From NCBI GenBank assembly GCA_024233595.1, contig JACKPK010000006.1, positions 62,001-126,000 of the forward strand: a stretch of 64,000 bases of DNA, read 5' to 3'. This document shows positions 19,955 through 28,903 of this stretch, in pieces (position 1 is the stretch's first letter; each line of letters starts with the position of its first letter). This stretch comes from Deltaproteobacteria bacterium. GTDB taxonomy: Bacteria > UBA10199 > JADGCS01. Under the pieces are notes generated by a model that saw nothing but the letters and a program-made list of their open reading frames with translations, searched no databases and was not told where the DNA came from. A program made the position numbers and the translations under genes.

Positions 19955-21178
19955 TTAAGCTTCAAAAACCAATAGCTCGTCCAAAGCTGCCATTAATTTT
20001 TCGTAACGCTCTACAATATTTCTGTGATGATCACGCTTCAATTGACTCTCACTTTGTTCCTCAGGAACTTGAGAAGAAGGCAGCAAATTTTTAACTTCTG
20101 AAATCAGAGCTGGGGCATCTTGAATTTCCAAAACAAGCTCATCGAGCTGACCAATAAGAGCTGGGATCTTTTCTGGCCAAGTGTCTCGCACTCTTTTTTT
20201 GGCTTGCTCTTCTGGAGTCGCGTTCCTTGCTGTTTCTAATGCAGCCAACGCAGTAGGAATTTCCACTTCAAAAGACTTGTTTAAGTCACGAAAGCTTTTG
20301 CGCAAATTATCGCACAATTCTTTATCCTCATCACTTAGGCAATCGTCACCTGGCAGCTCTCTATCCTCTTCCTCACAAAGCCCTTCAGAACCATCAGAAA
20401 TCAGATGCACAAGAAAAGCTTTTAAGCTCTTTAAATGCAATAATAAGTTTCCTTCGTGACCCAAGACAGCAAAGAGGTGATTTTCAAGCTTGCCTTGTTC
20501 TTCAAAATCCAAAACCGTTCTGGTGTTTGTTACTAATTCTTTTCTGATTCGTTCTTTGTCAAATGAAGGATCTAAAGGACCTACATTTTTTAAAAGATGT
20601 TTATGCTGTGGAAAAAAACTGGATAAAAAATCTAGTCCAAATACTGCCCAAATTCCTATTGGCATAATTGATAAAAAATTCGTCCCCAACACATACACAA
20701 AAAGAGAACCTAAAAATTTTGGGTCTAGTGCCACAGCCTGATCAAACATGGAAAACAAATGCTCTCGCAGAAAAAGCATCATGACTACAGAAATTGCCGA
20801 CATGCCACATGCCCAAGCTTTGTTAAAACTTTGAGGAACTCCTGGAGCATTCAAAAAATCAGCAGAGCGCTGCAACACATGCTGCCTCCGAAACGGCTCC
20901 CACTCTTGCACAAGCTCTGGCAAGGCTTGTTGTGCAGCACGGTACTTTTGCCATTGCTGAAGCTCCAAACCCTTTAGCAATGGAGCATGATCCAAATAAT
21001 GCGTTAGAGCCCGAACACTGGGTTCACTAAGGCGATAAGATGATGTTAGAAATGGGGATCTTGGGGGTGTGGTCTCAGGCCCTTTAGGCTGGGGGCCTTC
21101 GGTCTGAATCCCACTTGTGCCTCCGCTTACCGAAGCCACAGGAGGCAAAGGGGCAATTGTTCTTAAAGCCATAACCAA
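19955..21178 (-). CDS. Unknown protein with two membrane segments and a charged C-terminal half
   Basis: No family is recognised. The 407-residue protein has a Pro/Gly/Ser/Thr-rich N-terminus (residues 10-50, for example GGTSGIQTEG), a helical stretch, then two hydrophobic segments near 130-150 (WACGMSAISVVMMLFL) and 165-195 (FLGSLFVYVLGTNFLSIMPI). The following 210 residues are helical and strongly acidic in places (GLCEEEDRELPGDDCLSDED), with coiled-coil character and no signal peptide. This layout of a disordered head, paired membrane helices and long charged helices resembles other orphan genes in the window (46816-47979 and the broken gene at 44414-45548), though sequence similarity is not evident by eye. 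The start follows no strong Shine-Dalgarno. It is convergent with the LPG-synthase-like gene. Confidence 0.6.
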   Translation of the reverse strand: MVMALRTIAPLPPVASVSGGTSGIQTEGPQPKGPETTPPRSPFLTSSYRLSEPSVRALTHYLDHAPLLKGLELQQWQKYRAAQQALPELVQEWEPFRRQHVLQRSADFLNAPGVPQSFNKAWACGMSAISVVMMLFLREHLFSMFDQAVALDPKFLGSLFVYVLGTNFLSIMPIGIWAVFGLDFLSSFFPQHKHLLKNVGPLDPSFDKERIRKELVTNTRTVLDFEEQGKLENHLFAVLGHEGNLLLHLKSLKAFLVHLISDGSEGLCEEEDRELPGDDCLSDEDKELCDNLRKSFRDLNKSFEVEIPTALAALETARNATPEEQAKKRVRDTWPEKIPALIGQLDELVLEIQDAPALISEVKNLLPSSQVPEEQSESQLKRDHHRNIVERYEKLMAALDELLVFEA

Positions 21179-21223
21179 AACCTTCTTAGATGCGAAACTT
21201 AAGCTGCGTGTTTTTGTCTGATC

Positions 21224-23746
21224 CTAATTAATGATCAGATTTAAAATGCGGTTTTTCACAAAGATCACTTTTCGAATGCTCTTGCCTTCCGCCAGCTGAT
21301 TCTTAACAAAGCCCACTTCTTTAGCTGCTGTCAAGACCGTTTCTTCATCAGCATCGGCGTCAAAATCCAATTTAGCTTTGGTTTTGCCCATGACCTGGAT
21401 TGCCAACGTTACTGAATCTGCTTTAGAATAAGACTCATCGTGCTCTGGCCATTTGGCCAAACACACCAGGCCCTTGCCACCAGCCTGCGACCAAATCTCT
21501 TCAGCAATGTGTGGTGCAAAAGGCGCCAAGACTTGCACAAAAGAACGAATCAAACTTTTGGGACGTGTTTTGGTTTTACTCATCTCGTTCACAAAAATCA
21601 TCATTTGAGAAATGGCTGTGTTGAACGAAAGGTTATTGATATCTGTTGTGACCTTTTTGATGGTTTGGTGCAAAACTTTCAGCTGCTCTTCTGTTGGTTC
21701 AGAATCATCTAATAAAGACTGTCCTTTGTCATCGTTCACCAAACGCCACAACTTGCTCAAAAATTTAAAAACACCCACCAAGCCATTTTGCGCCCAAGGC
21801 TTGTCGCGATCCAAAGGCCCCATGAACATTTCGTAAACACGAAGCGAATCAGCACCATACTGCGCCACAACATCGTTGGGGTTCACAACATTGAGTTTTG
21901 ATTTACTCATTTTCTCAACTTGCGTCACAACGCTATCACCTGTTTTGGTCACAACCCATTTGCCTGGCGACTCTTCTTTCACATCATCAGGGTGATGGTA
22001 CTTACCGTTTTTATCACGGTAAGAATAAGCCAGAATCATTCCCTGGTTAAAAAGTTTTTGAAAGGGTTCTTTAGTGTGCACCAAGCCGCAATCGTAAAGC
22101 ACTTTGTGCCAAAAGCGTGAGTAAAGAAGATGCAAAACCGCGTGCTCAACTCCACCAATGTACAAATCAACAGGACCCCAAAGGTTTTCGGCCTCTTTAG
22201 AAAAAGGAGCTTGGTTGTTTTTTGGGTCCATGAAACGCAAATAATACCAGCAAGACCCTGCCCACTGTGGCATGGTGTTGGTTTCGCGTTCAAAATTTTT
22301 GCCATCGCGTGTGACCTGCACCCATTCTTGGTTGCGAGCCAAAGGCGGTTGGCCATCGGCAGTGGGCTTGTACTCTTCCACAAAAGGCAAACTCACCGGC
22401 AAGTCTTCTTCGCTTAAAGGATAAACCTGGCCATTGGCATCTTTTAAAATAGGAAAGGGCTCACCCCAATAACGCTGACGCGAAAACAACCAGTCACGCA
22501 ATTTGAATTGCTCTTTGCCTTTACCGCAACCATTCACCTCTAAAGCCGCAATCACTTTGGCTTTGCCTTCTGCGACACTCAAACCATTGAAGCTATCAGA
22601 GTTCATGAGCTTGCCATCGCCACTGTAAGCACTTTCTTGAATGTCGATTTCTTTTTCGGAAGAGATGACTTGCACAATCGGAAGATTGAATTTTTTAGCA
22701 AAAGCATGATCACGCTCATCATGAGCAGGCACAGCCATGATCGCACCGGTGCCGTAAGTCATGAGCACATAATCAGCCACCCACACCGGGATTTTTTGCC
22801 CATTCACCGGATTCAAGGCATAGGCACCCGTGAACACACCTGTCTTTTCTTTTTCGGCCGCCAATTGGCGATCCATATCAGAACGATTTTTTGCCCACTG
22901 CACATAATCCTGAACGGCGCTTTGTTGTTCACTGCTGGTGATTTGAGTAACCAAAGGGTGCTCTGGCGCCAACACACAATAGGTGGCTCCAAAAAGAGTG
23001 TCTGGTCTGGTGGTGAAAACAGTGAACTTTGTTTCACTGTCAGCAATGGCAAAATCAACTTCAGCACCACGCGATTTTCCAATCCAAGCGCGTTGCATTT
23101 CGATCACACCAGCTGGCCAATCGAGCAATTCTAAATCATCAAGCAACCGATCCGCATAAGCTGTGATCTTGAGCATCCACTGCTTCATGTTACGACGTTC
23201 AACAGGATCGCCGGTTTCAACATACTTGCCATCTTGCACTTCTTCGTTAGCTAAAACAGTACCAAGCGCAGGACACCAGTTCACAGGCACATCAGCCTGA
23301 TAAGCCAATCCCTTTTCGTAAAGTTTTAAAAAGATCCATTGCGTCCAACGGTAGTATTCAGGATCTGTTGTGCTAAACTCACGTTCCCAATCGTATGAAA
23401 AACCCAAAGAACGAAGCTGCTGTTTAAAATTGCTCACGTTCTCTTTGGTGATCTCTTCGGGATGGCGCCCTTCACGAACCGCGGCGCGTTCGGCAGGCAA
23501 ACCAAAAGCATCCCAACCCATGGGGTGCAAAACATTGTAACCTTGTGCACGTTTGGCGCGCGCAATAATATCAGAAGCCGTGTAACCCTCTACGTGACCA
23601 ACATGCAGCCCCGCCCCACTTGGGTAAGGAAACATATCCAACACATAGTATTTTTTTTCGGAGTCTTGGTTTTTAGCAGAAAAAGCCTGCGCCTCATCCC
23701 ATTTGTCCTGCCACTTGGGTTCGATTTCTTTAAACGGGTAACTCAC
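21224..23746 (-). CDS. leuS: Leucyl-tRNA synthetase
   Basis: LeuRS charges tRNA-Leu. The 840-residue protein has the class I signature PYPSGAGLHVGH (HVGH at 48-51), the zinc/CP1 region with VPVNWCPALGTVLANEEV, and the CP1 editing domain with FTTRPDTLFGATYCVLAPEHP and GTGAIMAVPAHDERD. The leucine-specific insertion and AGSCWYYLRFMDPKN follow, then the KMSKSKLNVV loop near residue 615, the anticodon-binding helical domain and the C-terminal domain. Length is normal. It is the downstream partner of topA: the leuS start overlaps the topA stop by 4 bp. Confidence 0.97.
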   Translation of the reverse strand: MSYPFKEIEPKWQDKWDEAQAFSAKNQDSEKKYYVLDMFPYPSGAGLHVGHVEGYTASDIIARAKRAQGYNVLHPMGWDAFGLPAERAAVREGRHPEEITKENVSNFKQQLRSLGFSYDWEREFSTTDPEYYRWTQWIFLKLYEKGLAYQADVPVNWCPALGTVLANEEVQDGKYVETGDPVERRNMKQWMLKITAYADRLLDDLELLDWPAGVIEMQRAWIGKSRGAEVDFAIADSETKFTVFTTRPDTLFGATYCVLAPEHPLVTQITSSEQQSAVQDYVQWAKNRSDMDRQLAAEKEKTGVFTGAYALNPVNGQKIPVWVADYVLMTYGTGAIMAVPAHDERDHAFAKKFNLPIVQVISSEKEIDIQESAYSGDGKLMNSDSFNGLSVAEGKAKVIAALEVNGCGKGKEQFKLRDWLFSRQRYWGEPFPILKDANGQVYPLSEEDLPVSLPFVEEYKPTADGQPPLARNQEWVQVTRDGKNFERETNTMPQWAGSCWYYLRFMDPKNNQAPFSKEAENLWGPVDLYIGGVEHAVLHLLYSRFWHKVLYDCGLVHTKEPFQKLFNQGMILAYSYRDKNGKYHHPDDVKEESPGKWVVTKTGDSVVTQVEKMSKSKLNVVNPNDVVAQYGADSLRVYEMFMGPLDRDKPWAQNGLVGVFKFLSKLWRLVNDDKGQSLLDDSEPTEEQLKVLHQTIKKVTTDINNLSFNTAISQMMIFVNEMSKTKTRPKSLIRSFVQVLAPFAPHIAEEIWSQAGGKGLVCLAKWPEHDESYSKADSVTLAIQVMGKTKAKLDFDADADEETVLTAAKEVGFVKNQLAEGKSIRKVIFVKNRILNLIIN

Positions 23747-26367
23747 TTTGCCGCCTTTTTCTTAACACTTTTTTTCTTTGCCGCTTTCTTCGTTGTGGCT
23801 TTTTTCTTTTTAGCAGGTTTCTTGGCGGCCTTTTCGGCAAGCAAGGGCAAGGCCTCTTCAAGTGTCATGTCCTCTGGCTTTTTGCCTTCGGGAAGACCTG
23901 CATTGGTTTTATTGTGTTTAACATAATGGCCATAAGGACCGTTGTAAACAGCCACCAACTCACCATCTGCAGGGTGTTTGCCAAGCTCTTTTAAAGGAGC
24001 AGCCTTACCACGACCACGCCCTTTTTTGGGCTGTGCCAAAAGTTCAAGCGCGCGTTCTAAATTGACTGTGAGTGGGCTATCGCCATCTGCAGGTTTTAAC
24101 GAACGGTAATCTTTTCCATCTTTGCCCATGTCGTGACAAATGTAAGGTCCAAAGCGGCCCACGTTTGTGAAAATGCGTTTGCCTGTTTCAGGGTGTTCTC
24201 CCACAGTACGCGGCAATTCCAAAAGCTTTAACGCTGTTTGAAAATCAACATCTTCAACCGACATGCCTTTTAACAAAGACACACGTTTTGGCTTGGCGTT
24301 TTCTTCAGTGATGTCGCCAAGCTGAACGTAAGGACCGTAACGACCATCCAAAACAAAAATTGGTTGTTTGGTTTCGGGGTGCTCACCCAAAATATTCGGG
24401 CCTTCTTCTTTTTGTTTGATGATTTTTTCAATGCGTTCCAAATCCAAATCAGCTGGTGTCACTGATTCAGGAATAGTGGCCTTAACAACTTCGCCATCGC
24501 GCTCGGTTTCTAAGTAAGCACCAAAACGCCCTACCTTAATATCGGCAGGCAAATCTTGAAAATCAAGAGTCCGCGCTTCCTCAGGATTGATTTGGCCTTC
24601 GTGTTCATTAATCTGTGTGCTCAAACCATGTTGCCCCAAATAAAATTTCTTAAGGTAAGGAAGCCATTCCACGTTACCAGTCGAAATCTCATCGAGCGTG
24701 TCTTCCATTTTGGCAGTGAACCCAAGGTCCACCAAGTCAGGAAAATGTTTTTCCAAAAGACCAACAACCGCAAAAGCAGTGAATGATGGAATGAGCGAGT
24801 TGCCTTTTTGAATCACATAGCCGCGACTCACAATGGTTGAAATGATTGACGCGTAAGTTGATGGACGACCAATGCCTTCGGCCTCTAGTTTTTTAACAAG
24901 CGAAGCTTCTGTGTAGCGTGCTGGTGGTTGCGTGTCGTGACTCAAAGAATCCAACTCTTTGCAATTAAGACTTTCGCCTTCTTTTAAATCCGGCAACACC
25001 ACCTCTTGGTTTGCCAATGCCTCATCAGGATCATCAGATCCTTCTACGTAGGCTCTGAAGAAACCAGGAAAATCAATGCGTTTACCAGAAGAACGAAAGA
25101 CAGCGTTTTCAACAGTGATATCGGCGCTAATCATTGTCAAACGGGCTTCTGCCATTTGTGTTGCCACAGTACGTTTCCAAATTAAATCATAAAGCTGTAA
25201 ATCTTTGCCGCTTAAACCCGTGTCTTCTGGTTTTTTAAACTGAGCTCCTGCAGGACGAATTGCTTCGTGCGCTTCTTGTGCGTTTTTACTTTTGTTGCTG
25301 TATTGTCTTGGCGATGGGCTCAGGTAATTTTTACCGTAAAGATCCGCCACGCAGTTGCGAGCCGCATCCACTGCCTGAGAAGATAGGTTCACCGAATCGG
25401 TACGCATGTAAGTGATAAAACCGCGCTCGTATAATTTTTGAGCGATCATCATGGTGTTACGTGCCGACAAACCAAGTTTTCTGTTTGCCTCTTGTTGTAA
25501 AGTAGACGTGATAAAAGGCGGGGCTGGTTTACGTGTTTGCGGTTTTTCTTCAACCTTGGTGATGGTCCAAGTCTTGTCTTTTAACGAAGCCTGTAAATCC
25601 TTGGCTTGTTTTTCACCAAGCAAGAGAACGTCTTTGCCTTCAGCAATTTTACCAGTGTTCTCGTCAAAGTCTTTACCAGTTGCTAAGCGTTTACCATCTA
25701 ACGAAATCATTTTGCTCTTAAACGCTGACTGGCTCTTTTCTAAAAGCGCTTCTAAATCCCAGTAAGTGCCCTGATGAAAAGCACGTCTTTCGCGCTCGCG
25801 TTGCACAATCAAACGCACTGCAACACTTTGCACACGTCCTGCCGATAAACCATAAGCGATTTTTTTCCAAAGCAAGGGCGACAAGGAATAACCAACCAAG
25901 CGATCTAAAATACGACGCGTTTCTTGTGCGCGCACAAGTTTGTCATCAATCTCGCGGGTGTTGCGCAACGCATCTTGAATGGCTTCTTTGGTGATCTCAT
26001 GAAACACCATGCGCTTTGTGGAAACTTTTGGCTGCAACACTTCGAGCAAATGCCAGCTAATGCTTTCTCCTTCGCGGTCTTCGTCGGTTGCGAGAATCAA
26101 TTCGTCTGAGTCTTTAAGGAGATCCTTGAGCTCCTTCACCACTTTTTTCTTTTTACTGGGAATCACATAAAGAGGCTCAAAATCGGCATCCACATTCACG
26201 CCCAATTTGCTCCACTCTTGATCTTTGACCTTAGAAGGAATCTCCTTAGCCGACTGAGGCAAATCACGAACATGGCCCATAGACGCCACAACATGATAAC
26301 CATTGGGTAAATAATTCTTAATGGTTTTGGCTTTTGTGGGTGACTCCACAATGACTAGCTTACTCAT
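23743..26367 (-). CDS. topA: DNA topoisomerase I (type IA)
   Basis: TopA relaxes negative supercoils. The family starts at MSKLVIVESPTKAKTIKNYL. A GAGGA Shine-Dalgarno sits 6 bp before this ATG (26365-26367), so it is preferred to an ATG eight codons upstream. The Toprim domain has the catalytic Glu in VIVESPTKAKT and acidic residues in LATDEDREGE. The active-site Tyr lies in RGFITYMRTDSVNLSSQ. Toward the C-terminus are three Toprim_Crpt-type repeats recognisable by GRYGPYVQLGD, GRFGPYICHD and GPYGHYVKHN, replacing the Cys4 zinc fingers of the enterobacterial enzyme. The protein ends in about 30 residues made almost only of Lys and Ala, a likely DNA-binding tail. It is 874 residues from the chosen start and co-transcribed with leuS. 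Confidence 0.96.
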   Translation of the reverse strand: MSKLVIVESPTKAKTIKNYLPNGYHVVASMGHVRDLPQSAKEIPSKVKDQEWSKLGVNVDADFEPLYVIPSKKKKVVKELKDLLKDSDELILATDEDREGESISWHLLEVLQPKVSTKRMVFHEITKEAIQDALRNTREIDDKLVRAQETRRILDRLVGYSLSPLLWKKIAYGLSAGRVQSVAVRLIVQRERERRAFHQGTYWDLEALLEKSQSAFKSKMISLDGKRLATGKDFDENTGKIAEGKDVLLLGEKQAKDLQASLKDKTWTITKVEEKPQTRKPAPPFITSTLQQEANRKLGLSARNTMMIAQKLYERGFITYMRTDSVNLSSQAVDAARNCVADLYGKNYLSPSPRQYSNKSKNAQEAHEAIRPAGAQFKKPEDTGLSGKDLQLYDLIWKRTVATQMAEARLTMISADITVENAVFRSSGKRIDFPGFFRAYVEGSDDPDEALANQEVVLPDLKEGESLNCKELDSLSHDTQPPARYTEASLVKKLEAEGIGRPSTYASIISTIVSRGYVIQKGNSLIPSFTAFAVVGLLEKHFPDLVDLGFTAKMEDTLDEISTGNVEWLPYLKKFYLGQHGLSTQINEHEGQINPEEARTLDFQDLPADIKVGRFGAYLETERDGEVVKATIPESVTPADLDLERIEKIIKQKEEGPNILGEHPETKQPIFVLDGRYGPYVQLGDITEENAKPKRVSLLKGMSVEDVDFQTALKLLELPRTVGEHPETGKRIFTNVGRFGPYICHDMGKDGKDYRSLKPADGDSPLTVNLERALELLAQPKKGRGRGKAAPLKELGKHPADGELVAVYNGPYGHYVKHNKTNAGLPEGKKPEDMTLEEALPLLAEKAAKKPAKKKKATTKKAAKKKSVKKKAAK

Positions 26368-26591
26368 AAAATCCTCTTTCTCTCGACTCAAACCCGCTTT
26401 GTTTTTCTCTTATATATATAAAGATTTCTGCAGCGCTGTCCTTACTCAAACTGATTGGCCGAGATCAATGAGCTTTCTGAACATATTTTTTAAGTTATTG
26501 AATTTATTATGTTTTACTAAGAGATTTTATGACGAAGGTCCAAGCCCAAAAACAAGGAAGCCAAAAAGCAAAAAGCCTGTTGTTTTTTAAT

Positions 26592-26621
26592 TGAAAACAA
26601 TTATCAATTTCATTTATAATG
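26592..26621 (+). promoter_or_regulatory. Sigma-70 promoter overlapped by a Fur-box-like palindrome
   Basis: TTGAAA (26592-26597), an 18-bp spacer and TATAAT (26616-26621) form a near-consensus promoter before the small gene at 26646. TGAAAACAATTATCA (26593-26607) overlaps the -35 box and fits the 7-1-7 Fur box pattern (TGATAAT, one base, ATTATCA), with a perfect right half and two mismatches on the left. Fur binding there would block RNA polymerase. Confidence 0.55.
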
Positions 26622-26645
26622 AAGAGACAAATTGGAGGTCAGAAA

Positions 26646-26852
26646 ATGTGTTTCCCTGTTAATTTCAATATGAGTAACGAGCAACAAGCCAACCGCATCA
26701 CTTTGTGTGGCAAAGGCATGGTCCACATTCAGTGTGGCAGCACCACTCTGCACTTTTCACAAAAAGATTTTGTGGAATTCATCAAGGCAGGCAGCCAAAT
26801 CTGTCACGAGATTTACGCCCTGGAAGAAAGCCGCATTTTTAAAGCCGGATAA
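26646..26852 (+). CDS. Small Cys-containing protein of unknown function
   Basis: A 68-residue protein starting MCFPVNFNMSNEQQ. GGAGGT lies 7 bp before this ATG, which decides the start over an upstream ATG at 26619. It contains four Cys residues (positions 2, 25, 34 and 57) and a ThiS/SH3-like short beta pattern, ITLCGKGMVHIQCGSTTLHF, followed by two helices. No signal peptide or membrane segment is present. The promoter carries a Fur-box-like palindrome, so iron-dependent expression is a reasonable guess. It stands alone, convergent with the small gene downstream of the NtrC-type activator. No family is recognised. Confidence 0.7.
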   Translation: MCFPVNFNMSNEQQANRITLCGKGMVHIQCGSTTLHFSQKDFVEFIKAGSQICHEIYALEESRIFKAG

Positions 26853-26855
26853 AAC

Positions 26856-27140
26856 TCAATTATTGTTATCCATGAACTTTGGTTTTTTTGAGGTGATCAC
26901 CCGGCCGCGACCATCAGGGCCCATGGCCTCTTCCGCTGCCGAAACAATCCCTTCAAAACACTCGCGCATTTCTTCCAAGCATTGCTCACACAAGCGGCCC
27001 AATTCCTGCACCGACTCATCTGGCGGGTAGTGATTGTTCAAGTGAATGAAGGTTTCGACTGTGCTCACACGATTGCGATAGTGATGAGCCCACTTGCGAA
27101 TATCAGCACGCAAGTTGCTGAGTTGTTCGGAATCTTTCAT
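26856..27140 (-). CDS. Small protein coupled to the NtrC-type activator, possible phosphotransfer module
   Basis: A 94-residue, mostly helical protein with no recognised family. Its ATG overlaps the stop of the upstream response regulator (TAATG), so the two are translationally coupled and probably work together. Residues 16-28, KWAHHYRNRVSTV, resemble the histidine box of HWE/HisKA_2 kinases (H-R-x-K-N-x-L). A second helix after a Pro-Pro turn carries Cys residues (LGRLCEQCLEEMRECFEG). An ATP-binding domain is absent. This could be a phosphotransfer or dimerisation partner feeding the regulator's receiver domain, but that is inference from one short motif and from position. Confidence 0.6.
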   Translation of the reverse strand: MKDSEQLSNLRADIRKWAHHYRNRVSTVETFIHLNNHYPPDESVQELGRLCEQCLEEMRECFEGIVSAAEEAMGPDGRGRVITSKKPKFMDNNN

Positions 27141-28546
27141 TACTGTTCCATTCCTTTGATTGTGTAGTAGATTTTACTACGGCTCACATTCAATTCACGA
27201 GCCGCTTGCGTGATGTTGCCATTTTTGTTGTCAATCACATGCTGCACATACTGGCGTTCAACACGAGTCAAAAAGTCTTTTAAGTTTTCAGTCAGTTGAT
27301 CGTTTGCCAATTGCGCAATGTCTTTAACAATTTGTGATCCCGCTGAATGACCATTGATCTCTGCTGGCACAGCTTCTCCTGAAGATTCCAAAAGCCATTT
27401 TGGCAAATCACTTTTTGTGATTTCGGCTCCTGGCGCCATGATCACCAAACTATGCACCAAGTTTTCGAGTTCACGAACATTGCCAGGCCAAGCATAGGAT
27501 TTAAGAACAGTCATCGCACCTGAAGATAATGTGCGCTTTTGACCATTTGAGTAACGCTCTAAGAAATGATTGATGAGCAACTCCACATCTTCCTTACGGT
27601 CTCGCAAAGCAGGAATACTCAAAGCCACCACACGCATGCGGTACAAGAGATCATGGCGGAAACGCCCGTCATTAGCCTCTTTCATCAAATCAACGTTGGC
27701 AGCCGCAATCACACGAAAATTAACTTTGATCGGACGCGCCCCACCCACACGGTAAAATTCTTTTTCTTGCAAGATACGCAACAACTTGGCCTGCATGTCT
27801 GGCTTGAGCAAATGAACTTCGTCTAAGAAAATATCGCCACCGCTGGCCAATTCAAATTTTCCAATACGACGTTTTTGAGCGCCCGTAAAAGAACCTGCTT
27901 CGTGACCAAATAATTCAGACTCCATAAGATTTTCTGGAATGGCCGCGCAGTTCACCGCAATAAAAGGACGCGCTGATTTACCCTCTTGACCATGAATGTA
28001 ACGCGCCAAAAGCTCTTTACCTGTTCCGCTCTCACCTTGAATCACAACGTTAGCATCATGACCACGCAAGTAATTGGCTTGTTTGATGAGATCAGTAAAA
28101 ACTTGTGAACGCCCCAAGAATGGTTTCTTTGAAATATTATCGTTTAAGTTTTCGACCAGAGCATCGTACTGATCTTTGACATTACGGTTCTCTAAAACTT
28201 TTTCCAAAACAGCATGCAATTCATCGGGACGGATCGGCTTACACAAATACTCTGCCGCACCAAGCTTCATACACTCCACAATCACGTGCGGGTCACGACG
28301 ACCAGAGAGCATGATCACATCGACCTCTGGTCTTTCTTTTTTGATTTCGCTCAAGACCTGCAAGCCATCCTGTTGACCCAGATTGATATCCAGAATCACA
28401 ACATCAATTTCTTTGTCAGCCAAAACCTCTTTGGCCTTGTCCAAACTCATTGCAGAGAACACCGCGTAATGTTGTCTGAATGCCGCTGTGAGCCCTTGAA
28501 GAAACACCACATCGTCGTCCACAAAAAGAATTTTATGATCTGCCAT
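27140..28546 (-). CDS. NtrC-family sigma-54-dependent response regulator
   Basis: A 468-residue activator with three domains. The receiver (1-120) has VDDD and the phospho-acceptor Asp in VVILDINLG (about residue 53), plus KPIRPDE. The AAA+ domain (~140-380) has Walker A GESGTGKE, Walker B GGDIFLDEVHLL and the sigma-54 contact loop HEAGSFTGAQ, where the usual GAFTGA reads GSFTGA. Arginine-finger and YAWPGNVRELENL motifs follow. The C-terminal Fis-type helix-turn-helix is NITQAARELNVSRSKIYYTI. It would remodel sigma-54 RNA polymerase at promoters such as those at 28634 and 29476. Its own promoter is of the sigma-54 type, so it may be autoregulated. No full histidine kinase lies in the window. 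It has an AAGGGA Shine-Dalgarno. Confidence 0.95.
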   Translation of the reverse strand: MADHKILFVDDDVVFLQGLTAAFRQHYAVFSAMSLDKAKEVLADKEIDVVILDINLGQQDGLQVLSEIKKERPEVDVIMLSGRRDPHVIVECMKLGAAEYLCKPIRPDELHAVLEKVLENRNVKDQYDALVENLNDNISKKPFLGRSQVFTDLIKQANYLRGHDANVVIQGESGTGKELLARYIHGQEGKSARPFIAVNCAAIPENLMESELFGHEAGSFTGAQKRRIGKFELASGGDIFLDEVHLLKPDMQAKLLRILQEKEFYRVGGARPIKVNFRVIAAANVDLMKEANDGRFRHDLLYRMRVVALSIPALRDRKEDVELLINHFLERYSNGQKRTLSSGAMTVLKSYAWPGNVRELENLVHSLVIMAPGAEITKSDLPKWLLESSGEAVPAEINGHSAGSQIVKDIAQLANDQLTENLKDFLTRVERQYVQHVIDNKNGNITQAARELNVSRSKIYYTIKGMEQ

Positions 28547-28633
28547 AAACTCATCCCTTATTTGTATAATTTAGAAAATTTCGGCGACCAGACACGCGCA
28601 GTGCCCTTGATCACTCTCTCAGTTGCCAAGTAA

Positions 28634-28650
28634 AGCAAGGTCCCTGCCAA
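28634..28650 (-). promoter_or_regulatory. Sigma-54 promoter of the NtrC-type activator gene
   Basis: On the minus strand TTGGCAGGGACCTTGCT matches the -24/-12 consensus, with exactly ten bases between the GG and the GC. The expected transcript start is about 77 bp before the activator's ATG. Confidence 0.75.
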
Positions 28651-28740
28651 AACTCTTATATTTAAAAAGTCTTGGTTTTTAGGTACTTACTCATATTCTC
28701 TTGTGGGGCTCACTTTATTGTCGGATATCTACGACAAAAG

Positions 28741-28771
28741 TTGTCAAATTTCTTGAACAATTGTCAAATTT
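28741..28771 (-). promoter_or_regulatory. Two direct TTTGACAA repeats, candidate activator-binding sites
   Basis: TTGTCAAATTT occurs at 28741-28751 and 28761-28771, two helical turns apart, about 95-125 bp upstream of the sigma-54 promoter on the minus strand. This is the normal distance for enhancer sites of NtrC-type activators. They could serve the activator itself or another regulator. Confidence 0.4.
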
Positions 28772-28795
28772 TTTAGACGAATGCGTCGCTCAGCA

Positions 28796-28842
28796 TAAAA
28801 AAATCCCTAAAACCGTCCAAATTTTAGACAGTTTTAGGGATT
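28796..28842 (-). terminator. Rho-independent terminator after the small secreted protein gene
   Basis: A perfect 12-bp stem AATCCCTAAAAC/GTTTTAGGGATT with a loop that can itself pair. On the minus strand it is followed by seven T residues. It lies 60 bp after the stop of the gene at 28904-29275 and separates it from the activator promoter. Confidence 0.8.
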
Positions 28843-28903
28843 CGCGAAGAGCTCTTTGTGCAAAAAAGACAATAAAACCTGATTATTTAACAGATTTATG
28901 AAT

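Noticed and set aside
26521..26590. Possible sigma-54 promoter upstream of topA
   Set aside because: No GG-N10-GC spacing is found on either strand here; only the sites at 28634 and 29476 fit the rule.
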